Under the pieces are notes generated by a model. That model was not told the DNA's origin. It made no database searches and was given only the letters and a program-made list of their open reading frames with translations. A program made the position numbers and the translations under genes. Shown here piece after piece: positions 44,336 to 57,072 of a stretch of DNA of 64,000 nucleotides (position 1 is the stretch's first letter; each line of letters begins with the position of its first letter). Source of the DNA: Monodelphis domestica (Eukaryota; Chordata; Mammalia; Didelphimorphia; Didelphidae); assembly GCF_027887165.1 (NCBI RefSeq), contig NC_077230.1:33369351-33433350 (forward strand), read 5' to 3'.

Positions 44336-46511
44336 TTTTTTTTTTTCCTGGGTATATGTTTTTGGTTAGTCAGCAGTACAAATCTATTTACTGAAAAAAT
44401 TATACTTTTCCTTAATGTTTTAATTTGTCCATGCAGTTCCTTATTTTCACTGGGAGTTTTAGTGATCCATTTACAAGTACTGTCTTCAATACCACCTGAA
44501 AGAGAATTTTTTTAATGGATCCCAGGTGAAATTCATTTATGTTTATAAAAATTTACAACTCCCCTCCAAAAACAGATTCAATCTTGTTTGCCTTCTCATA
44601 ATTTCCCCACATTTCTCTAGATATTTTAGAACAACTTGTAATATTTTTAAATCATTAATTTAATTGTTCCCATTTTTATGCTCAGGGCCAAATCCTACAA
44701 TTACAATTCTTTTGAGGGTTTCTACGTTAATTACTACATTTCTAAACTTTTGCCTTGCATTGCTCAAAATCAAGGTAAAATTTTGCTTAGTAAAACTTAG
44801 TAATACTAATGCAAAGAAGCTATATTTGTATGCCATACACCAGTATTTGGGATACATTGAATAATCAACAAGGATAGACTCAATACCATATATATTTAAC
44901 TAATGGAACAGTTAGTATATAATACAAGAATAATCACATTGGTAGAGTTATAATGGATTTAGAATTCTATTAAAAAACTGAACTGGTTAGAAGAAGTAGA
45001 AGTACTCAAGATGGAAAAGCAAACAATAAATATTAGACTGGGAAGAAAACATTTATAGCAAAGAAAGATAAAATTAAAAATAACATTAATCTAACAGGAA
45101 ATTTCCTTAAATTAAATAGAACCCCAATAAACTGTATAGTTAAGTTTCAGATAGATGAATGCCCACATGCAAAAGACTTCTATAGCCTTAGAAGTCACTT
45201 ACTTATGTCTACATACAGCCTCTGAGGGGACATAGCAGAAATAACTACTTGGACTGCACTGATCTATTCCAGTCATCAGATGGCACTCCAACTTCAATCT
45301 TCATCAGCTCACTTTTACTGTATAGGAGAATTTTGTAGGGTCTACTAGAGGGCAAGGAAAAATGTTCACTGCTGATTTAGTATGTTCAGTTCAGTTCACA
45401 GATCCACTGCTCTCCTTAGCAACTGGATTTTCTGAGCTCTCTGGCCATGTTATGGGAATAATTCTAAAATAACTCATTAATCCTCAAAAGATATCCTAGC
45501 CCTTCACTCTTGGGATTTCAGGCTCTTTTCCCAAACAGTGTGACCCAGAAGGATTAGAGTCTACTTTTTGAATGAAGAGAGAATTGAAAAATTAAAAGTT
45601 GCTGTGACTCTCCCTCTACTCCCAGGACACTTTTTAGTTTTCTTTTCAAATTTTTAACCGGACTGTGCATCTTACCCAAATAAAATTTCATTTTCAACAC
45701 CAGTTCTGCTGTACAATTTAAAAATGTTTTTTTTTTTTAAATGAAAAGCCGCTGTGGCTTTAATAAAACATGGCAATAATTATTAGCTTGAGCACTCCAG
45801 TTTCCAAACTTTTTAAGCCTTTTCCTCTCACTGTAACAATGAGGCAAATATACTTGATAGGTGAAAATGTTAAATTTAATGGTCAGACTTAAATTATATG
45901 AAATAACGTGGTCGCCAAAATTATTATATCTCAAGTCATAAGTTTAATTGCCAGGATAGAGGGGAAACAATAAAGCAGAGGAATGTGAAAGAGGTTAGAG
46001 AAAATACCTATACTAGTAACAGGTAGCCTCCTCTGAGATGGAAACCAGTCTCTTAGGAAACTAGGAAGGGAGTCAGCCTTTTCACTAACCTAATGAAGTA
46101 GTCCAGAGTCTAAGTTGAAGCCATGATCCACACCTTAGTCTTCAGTGAAGTTCCCTCAAAAACTATCTCTAGGAGATACTCTCCAAGAGATTCAACTTCA
46201 CAAGACTCCCCAGTCAAAGGATTTTGTGGCTTTTATGGTGGTTTCCTGTCCCTGACCCTTTTCACAGGGGCCAATCACAGTTTCCAAATTGTCCAGCATT
46301 GCCCAGGGGCACTGTCTGTGGGATTGACTTCTTGCTTCTAAAGGTATTAACTCTCCTCCTAGGATTCACATGTTTCTGAGTTGTCACTTTTGGATTCACA
46401 TGTTTCTGAGTGTGTGAACTCTTAAAAGAATTCAAAAATTTCTGGCTGTTTGAGTTAGGAAAAAAGGGTAAAACTTTCCAAGTATCTTACTCACTTCTCA
46501 CCTAGCACTAA
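44336..46511. other. Unclassified AT-rich DNA
   Basis: No gene recognised. Purine-rich stretches at 44.98-45.12 kb may be decayed L1. A duplicated block ('gattcacatgtttctgagt', at about 46,363 and 46,394) lies in a region (45.96-46.5 kb) that could be an old LTR. Confidence 0.35.
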
Positions 46512-48675
46512 GTAGGTTTTATACAAGTCTTTTTCCTTATTATCTCTTTGGGGTATAAACCCAGCAGTGGTACAGCTGAATCAAAGGGCAGACAGTCTTT
46601 TAAAGCCATTTGGTCATAGTTCCAAATTGCCTTCCAGAATGGTTGGATCAATTCATAACTCCACATTAATGTCCCTATGTTGCCACATCCCCTCCAACAT
46701 TTATTACTTTCCTTTGCTGTCATATTAGCCAATCTGCTAGGTATGAGGTGGTGCTTCACAGTTGTTTTGGTTTGCATTTCTATGCAAATCTATAAGTGAT
46801 TTAGAACACTTTTTCATGTGCTTATTGATAGTTTTGATTTCTTTATCTGAAAATTGCCTATTCATGCCCCTTGCCCATTTATCAATTGGCTTGATTTTTT
46901 TTTGTACAATTGATTTATCTCTTTACAAATTTGAGTAATTAGACCTTTGTCAGAGGTTTTTGTTATATTTTTTCACAATTTGTTGCTTCCCTTCTAATTT
47001 TGGTTGTACTGGTTTTGTTTGTACAAAACCTTTTTAATTTAATGTGGTAAAATTGTTTATTTTACATTTTGTAATTTTTTCTATCTCTTGCTTTGTCTTG
47101 AAACCTTTCCTTTCCCAAAAATCTGACAGATAAAATATTCTATGTTTATCTAATTTACTTATAGTTTCCTCCTTTATATTAAAGTCATTCGCCCATTCTG
47201 AATTTATCTTGATGTAGGGCAGGGGTCCCCAAACTTTTTACACAGGGGGCCAGTTCACTGTTCCTCGACTGTTGGAGAGCTGGACTATTAAAAAAAAACA
47301 AAAAAACTATGAACAAATCTATATACCTCTGCGTGAGATAGTGGAGTCTGCAGCAGTGGCTCTGATGGATCTGTCACACCTTGCACAAGCCCATCACTGC
47401 CACCACTATACTGGGCAGCAGTATAGACAGTGGGGAATTACTTCCCCGAGATCGCCACTCACCATGCTGATGTCTTCCATTGTGTAGCCACATAATCCTT
47501 TGTGTGGTGCCTCGTTCTCATTCAGTTACTCTCAGAACAAGGCGCCAAACAAAGGATTATGTTACTGGAAGTAGTACTTATGTGAGCGATGTTGCACTTT
47601 GCGGCACCACCATATATAGGGCTCCTCTCACTGACCACCAATTAAAGAGGTGCCCCTTCCAGAAGTGTGGTAGGGGCTGGATAAATGGCCTCAGGGGGCT
47701 GGATGTGGTCCACGGACCATAGTTTGGGGACCCCTGGTGTAGGGTGTGAGATGTTTATCTAAACCTAATCTATCCCACTCTATTTTCCAATTTTCTTAGC
47801 ACTTTTTGTCAAATAGTGGGGTTTTGTCCCAAAAGCTGGGATCTTTGGGTTTATCATACACTATCTTGCTGTGGTCTTTTACCCCAAGTCTATTCCACTG
47901 ATCCTCCCTTCTATCTCTTAGCCAGTGGGATATTGTTTTGATGACCAAGGCTTTATAGTACACTTTAAGATCTGGTACTGATAGACCCTCATTCTTCACA
48001 TTTTTTTTCTCATTATTTCCCTTGATATTCTTGATCTTTTGTTCTTCCAAATGAACTTTGTAATAATTTTATCTAATTCAGTAAAAAAGTTTCTTGGTAG
48101 GTTGATAGGTATGGCACTGAATAAGTATATTAATTTGGGTCAATAAATTGTCATTTTTATTATGCTAGCTCATCCTACCCATGAGTAATTAATGTTTTTA
48201 CAATTGTATAGATCATTTTAATCATGTGAAAAGTGTTTTGTAGTTGTGTTTATATAGTTCCTGTGTTTGTCTTGGCAGATAGATTCCTAAGTATTTTTTA
48301 TTGTCTAGGGTGATTTTAAATAGAATTTCTCTTTCTAATTCTTGCTGCTGAGATGTGTTGGAAATATATAGAAATGCTGATTACTTATGTGGGTTTATTT
48401 TGTATCCTGTAACTTTGCTAAAGTTGTTGATTATTTCGACTAGCTTTTTGGTTGATTCTCTGAGATTCTTTAAGTAGACCATCATGTCATCTGCAAAGCT
48501 TGGTCTCCTCACTGCCTGTTTTAATACCTTCAATTTCTTTTTCTTCTCTAATTGCTCCTGCTAGTGTTTCTAGCACCATGCTAAATAATAGAGGTGATAA
48601 TGGGCATCCTTGTTTCACTCCTGATCTTATTGATCAGGACTTATTAAGAAGACTTCTAATTTATCCCTAATATAT
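46512..48675 (-). mobile_element. L1 fragment, minus strand (ORF2 C-terminus to RT), split by hAT
   Basis: Colinear with 24.77-26.40 kb of the full-length L1. Open pieces: 46,508-46,777 (CWRGCGNIGTL Cys motif) and 47,796-48,050 ('[11 protein letters not shown]' to 'KDPSFWDKTPLF'). The RT FADD region is near 48,490. The 3' UTR and everything 5' of RT are absent. A hAT element interrupts it at 47,220-47,736. Confidence 0.88.
47220..47736. mobile_element. Non-autonomous hAT DNA transposon with 16-bp TIRs
   Basis: 517 bp with perfect terminal inverted repeats CAGGGGTCCCCAAACT (left) and its complement (right). Flanking 8-mers ATGTAGGG (47,212-47,219) and GTGTAGGG (47,737-47,744) differ at one base. 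The uninterrupted L1 at 25.48 kb reads GTGTAGGG, so the left copy mutated. Subterminal GGGCCAGTTCACTG and GGATGTGGTCCACGG segments are typical of Charlie-like hAT ends. No transposase is encoded, so it was moved in trans. Confidence 0.93.
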
Positions 48676-48682
48676 TCTTGTA

Positions 48683-48821
48683 GAGGGACAGCAAGGTGGC
48701 TCAGAAGATAGAGAACTGGGCCTAAAGAATAAGGTCCTGGGTTCATATCTGGCCTCAGCCATCAGTTGCCTATCTTGCCTATCTAAACTATCTGTTCTTC
48801 TGCTTTGGGACTTGAGATAGA
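48683..48821 (+). mobile_element. Degraded tRNA-derived SINE
   Basis: 'gacagcaaggtggctcagaa', 'aaggtcctgggttcatatctgg' (B box) and 'ggcctcagcca'. The 3' half is eroded and runs into a TG repeat. Confidence 0.7.
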
Positions 48822-48822
48822 A

Positions 48823-48854
<32 letters not shown>

Positions 48855-48872
48855 TGTGTGTGTGTGTGTGTA
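48823..48872. repeat. (TG)n microsatellite
   Basis: About 24 TG units with one TATG interruption, in the SINE tail. Confidence 0.95.
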
Positions 48873-49250
48873 TGCATGTATGTATTCTCAGAGATAATTT
48901 ACAAATTGAAATTATTTAAAATGTTTATTAAAAATTTTGAAACATTGTCAGTTTTAATCAAACTCAAAATTTGCAATATTTCAATTTCTCTAGAAACTAT
49001 TTATTAATGTGCTTATTTAAGTGGGCATTTTTCATTGTATTCTTCTTCCAAAGTATTTTAGTAGAAACCAGAGTCTTTAGTAGCCCAGTTGGAAGCCTCA
49101 GATGTATTCTGATTAAGTTTACAATATTTAGGGCCAATATCTGGTTTAAAAAAAAAAAGACTTTTGGTCTTTTCAATCACTTGCTGATAGGGTGAGACTA
49201 CAGAGTTACCCATTAACCATATGGTCCAATTTGGAAACAGCTTTGGCATG
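48873..49250. other. Unclassified AT-rich DNA
   Basis: No feature recognised. Confidence 0.4.
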
Positions 49251-49263
49251 AAGCCTGAGATTT

Positions 49264-49464
49264 TTTTTTTAAACCCTTACCTTCCATCTTGGAGTCAATA
49301 CTGTGTATTGACTCTAAGGCAGAAGAGTGGTAAGGGCTAGGTGATGGGGGTTAAGTGACTTGCCCATGGTCACACAGCTAGGAAGTGTCTGAGGCCAGGT
49401 GTGAACCTAGGACCTCCCGTCTCTAGGCCTGGTTCTCAATCCACTGAGTTACCCAGCTGCCCCC
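49264..49464 (-). mobile_element. tRNA-derived marsupial SINE, minus strand, 13-bp TSD
   Basis: T-run, 'aaacccttaccttccatctt', 'agtgacttgcccatggtcac', ending 'gagttacccagctgcccc'. Direct repeat AAGCCTGAGATTT at 49,251-49,263 and 49,465-49,477. A well-preserved copy. Confidence 0.93.
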
Positions 49465-49477
49465 AAGCCTGAGATTT

Positions 49478-50709
49478 CTAATCAAATTGACAACCCATCT
49501 TTCAGCTTCTTCAGGAGTCAGGAATCTGTCACATTCATCAGTTTATCAGCATAAAGTATTATTTGTGAAGAGTGAAGATTTTCAATGAAATCAAGGCAAG
49601 CCACCAGGAAAAAGTCACTGATGAATGTTCTCATTACACATCCTAGGCACCATCAAAATAAAAAATTACAAGCACTCAACAAATTTTATTTTAGGGTCTT
49701 TATATGTGTAGAACTTCTGCTGAATAACCTAGATTGAGTCTTTTAATACCTATCTTCATTTTTTAACATCTTTGTAATGGCTACAGTTGCCAAATTGTAG
49801 AGGTTATATGGACACAGTTTGACAATTTCATTAAGATAGTGTGACTGGTTGTCAATGTCTCAACCCTTTGCATGATTGCAGAATGCAACTAAAGACTTAT
49901 GAAATTAACATTGTTCTTTTGCTGAAAGGACTAGAAAACTGACAGGATTATTATCTATATTCTTTCACTCTGGTAAGGTCTTCATCCTAATTCTGTATTA
50001 AAATTTCAGATGCAAGTTTTCCCTATAGTCATTTTAATTAGTGGAGGGGACCAACACTCTAAAAAAAAGTTACTCTGTTGCTCTTGAATAGTTATCACAT
50101 TTATACTAGAATTTTGTGTACTTATAAAGTGTATCTAACTATTTTTTTGCCAAAAATCATGTTTCTAGGCCAGGTAGTCAAATAGCATCTAATCATTTCC
50201 TTGGTAGATTCCTTCTGCCTTATCATCTTTGGATCTTCAAACATCTTGGCAATTGGTTGTTTCTGTCTATAGCTGTTTTAGATATGCAACAAGTTTTTTT
50301 TTTTACATGAAGCATGAGGAATATCATGAGAATAAAAGTTTTTATGCATAACCACTGCAAAGTCGACCATGTTTGTGTCATTTAGAAGATCCAATTCTCC
50401 TTGAAACAATTCCTTTTGATTATATATCTCTTTGAAAGTATTTTGCTCCTGGGGTCTGTGCAAGCTGCTGCTTGCTTCTGAATGTTTTCCTTCCTTGGTT
50501 TGTACCTATTTGCATCAAAGTACCCCAGTGTGGCTTTGGAATGCTTTGTGGAAAGCATGCCCCTCACTAAACCTAGTTCCCAACAAGCCTCTTTGTCTCT
50601 CTAACCTAGGTTGGACAGATGATTCACTATGACTTTTTCTGAATTTCTCCATCAGGATTTGTCCTAAAGGATCTGTATGTATCTAGTTATATGCTCAAGT
50701 GTGTATATA
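49478..50709. other. Unclassified AT-rich DNA
   Basis: No gene or repeat recognised. The several short open stretches lack domains and overlap on both strands. Confidence 0.4.
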
Positions 50710-50925
50710 TGTGTATTGTTTACTCACTTCACTGGTGTCCAGTTCTTCATGATCCCATTTGTGCTGGAGTGGTTTGCCATTTCCTTCTTCAGCCCATTTT
50801 ACAGATGAAGAAACTGGAGCAAACAAGCTTAAGTGACTTGCCCATAGTTACATAGCTACTGTCAGAATTGAAGTCAGGCCTGGCTCTATCCACTGTGCAA
50901 TATAGTAGCTGTCCCTATGTATACT
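50710..50925 (-). mobile_element. MAR1-like SINE (RTE/BovB-type tail), minus strand
   Basis: Reverse complement of the SINE at 52.47 kb: 'ttcttcatgatcccattt', 'gagtggtttgccatttcctt', 'cattttacagatgaagaaac', 'agtgacttgcccatagttac' and head complement 'tatccactgtgcaatatag'. It differs in body and tail from the SINEs at 8.8 and 49.3 kb. Confidence 0.75.
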
Positions 50926-51191
50926 TATGACTTTTTAAATCATATTGGTCCATAGTAATCATGGCTTTCCATTTCTTTTTGCTAACATGTCATTTGTCCA
51001 ATTTTGTTGTGGGTTGATATTGGGTTTACTTGGCTTGCTATTTCTAAAGCATCTTAGACTATATGGATATTTCTTTATATCCTAGACTTTCTAGTAACAT
51101 TTCAATTCTCCATGATTTCTAGAAGATTATAGCAACTCTATTATATTAGGAAGTTGTTTGTATCTTGAACTTATACATGATAGGCAATGTT

Positions 51192-51543
51192 TGTAAAAAA
51201 TAGACTCGAATACAGGACTACAATCCCCATGAGCCTTTGCTCCACTTCCCCAGAATGCCTTGTAATCTCACCTGGGCCGAGATCGAGAAGGTATTTAAGT
51301 TGATTCAAAGGCTTTTGAGGGTCTTTCGGCTGTTTCGGACTTCCGTTTTGGAGCAGAGGCGTCTCTTCCATGATGTGAGGTTATTTTGTCTAGGCCTCTA
51401 GCCTAGGCACATGCTTCTTACTTGTATATTTTTTTAATCTTTAACCTTTAATAAACCTCTAAAAAATATAATACTCCTTGCAGAGAGAAACTAATTTCTA
51501 CCTGCCTCAGTCTCCCCATCTCCCCTAAATTTTAATCTTTACA
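51192..51543 (+). mobile_element. Solo LTR, family A, with 4-bp TSD (TGTT)
   Basis: A 352-bp LTR starting TGTAAAAAATAG and ending AATCTTTACA, flanked by TGTT at 51,188-51,191 and 51,544-51,547. The poly(A) region 'acctttaataaacctctaa' is near 51,450. From 'ggacttccgttttggagcag' onward it is nearly identical to the LTR at 7.66 kb, so the two are the youngest pair of the family here. Confidence 0.92.
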
Positions 51544-51547
51544 TGTT

Positions 51548-52465
51548 TGATGATCAAACCCTTGAAACATGTAGCCTAGTAGGAATAAAGTCCTGGAGCT
51601 TTCCACAATCTCTTATTTGTCCACTTTCCAGATTTATCTCCCATTATGTCATTATCAAATCTTATACTACAGTAAAATAAAATCTCTTTCCACCAATACA
51701 TTTTGTGCTGGTCCACTAAAAAAGATTTCATTCATGCTATTCTCTCCTCCAGGAATGCCTAGAGTATCTCATCAGTTGAAATTGTGTTGGAATAGAAATT
51801 GCATCCTTTTCTCAAATACAAGTTCAACACTTACCTCTTTCATGTAGCCTGTTCTGAGATTTTCCCAACTGGAAATAAATATTTCATTGTCATTTCCTAT
51901 AACACGGAGTCTGAAGAACTCAGAAAACATTGTTTTTTTTTTTTGCTATTTGTCAATACAAAAGGGCTTTTGTATTCCCCTACTGGATTATTCACTCTTC
52001 AAGGCACACATCATATTCCTACATTTTCTTATATTTCACAGCACCCAGTACCTTCTACAAAAGTATTTGAATGTGCTATTTGGAGAGTAGATAGTGTAGG
52101 GAAGGAGCTAATGGGTATAGGTTAGGTATTTGGTAATATAAATTGTAAAATCTAGGACAAAAATCCAATAGAATGTTGTGAAAGTGGCAGTTTTGGTTTA
52201 AAAACTATCAGGTTACATAACTTGAAAAGACAAACACAACAAAGAAACAATGTGGATTTGGGAACTCAGTGAGGAAAAGGAAACTATAAACTATATTATC
52301 AGCAGGACAATGAGAGAATTCAGTTTTCCATTCTAGATAGGATCCTTGACTCATTTGATAAATTGACTCAGAAATACCAGGACTTTTCTAAAATAATTTA
52401 GGTATTTAAAAGAATGACAATAAGACAGGTGGCAAATATTCACTTAGAATTGCTCTTCAAGTGGT
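51548..52465. other. Unclassified intergenic DNA
   Basis: Open stretches at 51.6-52.1 kb overlap in two frames and lack any domain. They may be L2-like pyrimidine-rich sequence (52.0 kb 'cacagcacccagtacct'). Confidence 0.4.
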
Positions 52466-52685
52466 TTAGGGCATCTAGGTGGCACAGTAGACAGTTGGGC
52501 AGAAAGATCTTAGTTCAAATCTGGATTCAGACACAAGCTGGAAATTCTATGTGCTTCAGTTTCCTTATCTGTAAAATGAGCTGGAAAAGGAAATGGCCAT
52601 CCTCATATCTTTGCCAAGAAAATCCTAATTGGACACAAATGAACAGCAGCAATAACAAATCTCAGGCAGTTGGGTGTAACAGTAG
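52466..52685 (+). mobile_element. MAR1-like SINE (RTE/BovB-type tail)
   Basis: 'gcatctaggtggcacagtag', 'tagttcaaatctggattcag', 'cagtttccttatctgtaaaa', 'gagctggaaaaggaaatggc' and tail 'ggacacaaatgaacagcagc'. The tail resembles RTE/BovB-mobilised SINEs, unlike the L1-type poly(A) SINEs. Confidence 0.75.
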
Positions 52686-52895
52686 TATATCTGCTTTCAG
52701 TGAATATTTTAATGACCTCTCTTTTTAAAATAACAAAACTGATTCAGAGTAAATGACTTTCTTTTGGTCTCTCAATTGAGATCCCAGAGTAACCCCAGAA
52801 AAATAGAATTACATAGTTCTAGGACAATCTTTCAAAGAAATCATCCAAATTGACCCATTGACCACCCCTCAGCCAAAGAATAGCCAAATCTAAGA

Positions 52896-52962
52896 ATTTC
52901 CCTTCCTTCCTTTCTTCTTTCCTTTCTTTCCTCCCTCCATCCCTCCCTTCCTTTCCTCTTTT
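52896..52962. repeat. CCTT/TTTC pyrimidine tract
   Basis: Imperfect polypyrimidine run, shorter relative of the tract at 10.8 kb. Confidence 0.8.
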
Positions 52963-52999
52963 AGTTATCAGTATTTTGTTTTTGCATTCTAAACATTTA

Positions 53000-54883
53000 C
53001 AGAATACACTTTCTTTGTGAGAATTTTTTAAAATTTCGTTTTTAAAAAAGCAAGTAAAACTAGTAATACCTTGCCTGAAATTTCATACAACACTTCACAT
53101 CTGTATCACATCTCTTACTTTCTAGTATAAAAAAATTAATAGAAATTTTTCATTCCTTCCCACCTACCCTCCCATCCCATATGAAAAAGAAAACCAAAAA
53201 TTACAAATATACATAGTCAAGCAAAACAAATCCCCCAAGTCTCTCTGTAAGTGCATATCTTTTCCTATCATTTGAATTTCTTTGTTTCTTCTTGTAACAC
53301 AGACAGATCTCTCCTGTAGAGCCATGTAGAACAACATCTAATCTCTATTCCATATGGCAGGTTTTAAAAATTCTATAATTGAAGACTGATTGCTTTCAGA
53401 TCTTTCTTCCTCCATTGGAGGCTTGACTCTATAATATGCTTGAACAGTTGACATTTATATAGCACTATGTGCCATGCACTCTGAGCACTTTACAATTCTC
53501 ATTTGCTCTCAGTTGTTATATATTCTTTGCCTTATACATTTGAATAAGTTCCTTATATATTTTAGAAATGAAATCTTTATCAGGGAAACTCACTGAAGAT
53601 ATTCTTCCAAGTTATTTCTACCTTTTAAACTTAATTTTATTGTATTTGTTTCTAGAAAAATATTTCTATTTTTATGTCATTAAAATTATCTATTGTTTGG
53701 TCATTTGTCCATATATTTATTAGAAATTTATGATGTTGACTTTTATTTCTATATCATGAATCTCTTTAGAACATCTTTGTATAAAGTGTGAAGTGTTGGT
53801 CTAAATCTATTATCTTCCCTATTGCTGCACAATTTTCCCAGATTTTATAATGATTCTTTATCACAATAGCTAGGATCTTTGTGTTTAACAAAGTATATAT
53901 AAATTGATATAAATTTCATTTTCTATACTGTAGGCCTAATCTGTTCCACTGATCAACATCTGTTTCTTAACCAGAATGAAATTATTTTAATGATTAATTC
54001 TTTGTGGCATAGTTTGAGATGTGGCACTGCTAAGCTCCCTTTATTCTCATGTCTTTTGAGATTTTTTTACCTTATTTTCCCCATATGAATTATTGTTTCT
54101 TTATTTAGGGTTGATAGAGATAAATTTATTTTCTTCATTTATTATAGGTTTTTTAAAACCCTTACCTTCCACCTTATTGATTCTAAGGCAGGAGGGCAGT
54201 AAGGGCTAGGCAATGGAGGTTAAATGACTTGCCTACGGTCATAGACTTGGGAAGTATCTGAGGGCAGATTTGAACCCAGGACCTCCTGTCTCTATACCTA
54301 GCTCTCAATCCACTGAGCTACGCAGCTGACCCCCATTATTATAGTTTTTTAAAATCTATTTCTCCTTGTAATTTTTTCTTTTTCATATTTCTAAAATATG
54401 CTATTGGGCAAATATCTTTAGTATTACTAAGTATTGAAATAAAATCATCAATATGTTACCTTCCAACAACAAAAAAATTCCTTCTCTTTCATTTAGTTCC
54501 ATTTGGTTTTTGACTTATCTGAAATTATAATTGCTACCTCTGCTTAAATGTGTGTTCAGCTGAGACTTAAGTGATTTTTCTCCAACTCCTTATTTTATGT
54601 CTGTATGAGTCTTTATATATTTTATTGTAAACATGTTGGATTTTATTTTTAAATCTATCCTGTTAACATCTATTTTATGGTGAGTTCAACACATTCACAG
54701 TTATGATATTTAATTATTTCCCTCCATTCTACTTCTTGATACTTTTTTCTTTCCCTATTTATTTCAAATCATTGCCCAGTTCTTTTTTCCCCTTTACATT
54801 TTTTCTCTACTATATCTCTTCATATGTAAGGCTTTTGTTGTTTGTTTTTACTTATAACTAATCCCTTCCTAAAACTATCCTTC
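53000..54883 (-). mobile_element. Old L1, minus strand, internally deleted
   Basis: Minus-strand 3' UTR-like sequence at 53.0-53.4 kb, ORF2 C-terminal blocks at 53.53-54.14 kb, then after a SINE the endonuclease-side blocks at 54.36-54.84 kb ('tttatggtgagttcaacacattcacag'). RT is missing. A short L2-like piece ('tatatagcactatgtgccatg') sits at about 53.45-53.51 kb. Confidence 0.65.
54150..54338 (-). mobile_element. tRNA-derived marsupial SINE, minus strand
   Basis: 'aaaacccttaccttccacct', 'aatgacttgcctacggtcat', 'ttgaacccaggacctcctg', ending 'ctacgcagctgacccc'. TTATTATAG flanks both sides (imperfect longer repeat). Inserted in the old L1. Confidence 0.88.
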
Positions 54884-54947
54884 CTCTCATATTCCAGTTG
54901 TCCCTCCTCCTATCGATTAGAATATATTTATTCAAACAACTCTTTTT

Positions 54948-54948
<1 letters not shown>

Positions 54949-55002
<54 letters not shown>
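54949..55002. repeat. (GT)n microsatellite
   Basis: 27 uninterrupted GT units. Gives artefactual Cys-Val and Thr-His frames. Confidence 0.97.
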
Positions 55003-55005
<3 letters not shown>

Positions 55006-56925
55006 CCCTCTTCCAACTAGCTCTGATGAAAATGGTGTTAAGAAGCTTCTTTCTTTTCTTCCTTCTTTTGTTTCTTACTTTCCTCAACTCAAGGGAAATA
55101 ATGAAATTGATCCACATTTTATCAAATGATGAGAAAAACCAAACTTTATAAAAGAATTTTATTAAGAAACCCTATGCCCTTAAGCTCTAATTATTATAGG
55201 GCTTCTTCAGATAAGGTAGCTTGTGAGCACGCTTCCATAGCACCTTTGACCCAAACAATCACTGGTCTATGTCTCTTCCCTTCTTTACACCTACTAACAT
55301 ATACTTCTAATGACTTGTCCAATGATCTCCTTTTACTCATTAGTTGTCTACTTAGAATTTGAGAGTCAGAATGGGCCTTGAAATAGTTTTACTATGATCT
55401 CCTAACTTCAATATAAATATTTCAACATTATCCACATCCTGCCCAAATATATGTATTTAAAAGGGAGCTCACTTTGCAGGAATGGCCTGGGATCAGCGGC
55501 CAGGGAGTTAGAGCAGGTGTCTTATCTTAGACTGTGGCATAGCTGAAGATAATTCAAGGAGTAAGTGGTAGTATGTGTATGGGGTAGAAGTGGGAGAGTA
55601 CATGGAAATTTTATTCTCAGGAGATTGTACACATTAGAAGTCTGCCTTCTGTGAGAGAATGTTATCCCTCTTTGGTCAGCATCCTAATATAGAAGTCTGA
55701 GTTTCTAAGGATAGTTGACACTGAGAATAGGGGAATAGCAGAAATACACATACATGAAGAAATGGGTCTCCATGTCCCAAAGGATTTAGTGTTATTGGAG
55801 AGAGCTCATGGCATTACATTAACATTCTGGGTCTCAGTACAATCCTAACAAATGATACTAGATCTATATGACATTACTTTTCTTGTGAATTGTTGCTTCT
55901 AAGAGTGAAACCCGGTAGGAGGACAAGGTAAAATCAATAAATGCAGTAGCAAAGATATTGGATAGGAGCATAAACATAATTGAGAAGCTTTAATCCCTTG
56001 AAATATATCAAATCAAGAACAATTATGTGAAAAATAAAATTGAGAAGGGAAGGGAATGCTGATAAGTTTTTAAAACCAAGAGTAGAAAACCTTTTTTTTA
56101 CAAAAAGGAAGAACAAAAGAAAATGACAAAAACAAGAGATTGGAGAGAAGGGAGGGAAGATTTTGAACTAATATCTTAGGTGGGGAAACAGAAGTGATGA
56201 AAGAAGAGAGAAAGTAAATGACTAAATACATTTTAAAAAGAACAATTTAGTAATACTTCAAGAACCTGGGAGTAGGGTAGACAAATAAGGGTAAAGAAAA
56301 AGGTGATATAGCTTGTGGAAATAGAAGAGGTTCAAAAAGGAATGTAAACAAAATTAATTGCAGAAGCAAAGAAATGACTAAGAAAATTACAAAAAATAAT
56401 TAACACAACATTTATCTTAGGAGAAAAATAAAAGCTGAAGTATCATGACTTTAGATTCTAACCAACTAAACCACCTAAACTTATCAATGAATTATAGAAT
56501 AGAGTGGGGTGGTGAGGAAAGAACCCAGAGATTGTGAATCAGGCTTCATAATATTCTATGGTTTGTAGGATTGTAAAATATAGTCCTAATAAAATGGTAC
56601 TAAAGAGTGCTTGAATTATTTGTTTACAATTCTCTTCTATTAAGCTATGATGTGCTCATGTGATTGGGGCTCCCACAATAGTCTATTATGTACAACAACA
56701 AAATATCTTCAAAAGTAGAGAAGAGGAAAATGATAACCTAAAACAAAATATACTACGTATGAAGTAATTAAAAAAAAATTAGTAGTTATAATTATGTGAC
56801 ATAGCAACACAGAATAACAGAATTTAAGAATGGGAAAAGTCTTAAATAGCCATATAGGATGACAAATGAAGTAAAGGAACTCCTACTATCACATGATTAA
56901 TTTATATATAGGAAAAAACATATAA
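55003..56925. other. Unclassified AT-rich DNA
   Basis: No gene or named repeat. A/G-rich stretches at 56.0-56.4 kb are compatible with decayed L1 but cannot be assigned. Confidence 0.4.
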
Positions 56926-57072
56926 CTTATCAGCCAATCAACAAGCATTGGCTACTATGTATGTGCTGGACATTGTGATAAGAACTAGGAATAACAAAAA
57001 AGCAGAAAAAAACCTTCAAATCTGTCCCTTCTTGCAAGGAGCTTAGATGACAACCTTTCAAATACTTGCAGA
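56926..57072 (-). mobile_element. L2 tail fragment, minus strand
   Basis: 'caatcaacaagcattggcta', 'tatgtgctggacattgtgat' and 'cttgcaaggagcttagatga' are the reverse complement of an L2 3' end. Confidence 0.65.

Noticed and set aside
54842..55129. Open frame containing a Cys-Val run, and the Thr-His run on the other strand
   Set aside because: Produced by the (GT)n repeat. The same applies at 11.52 and 48.82 kb.
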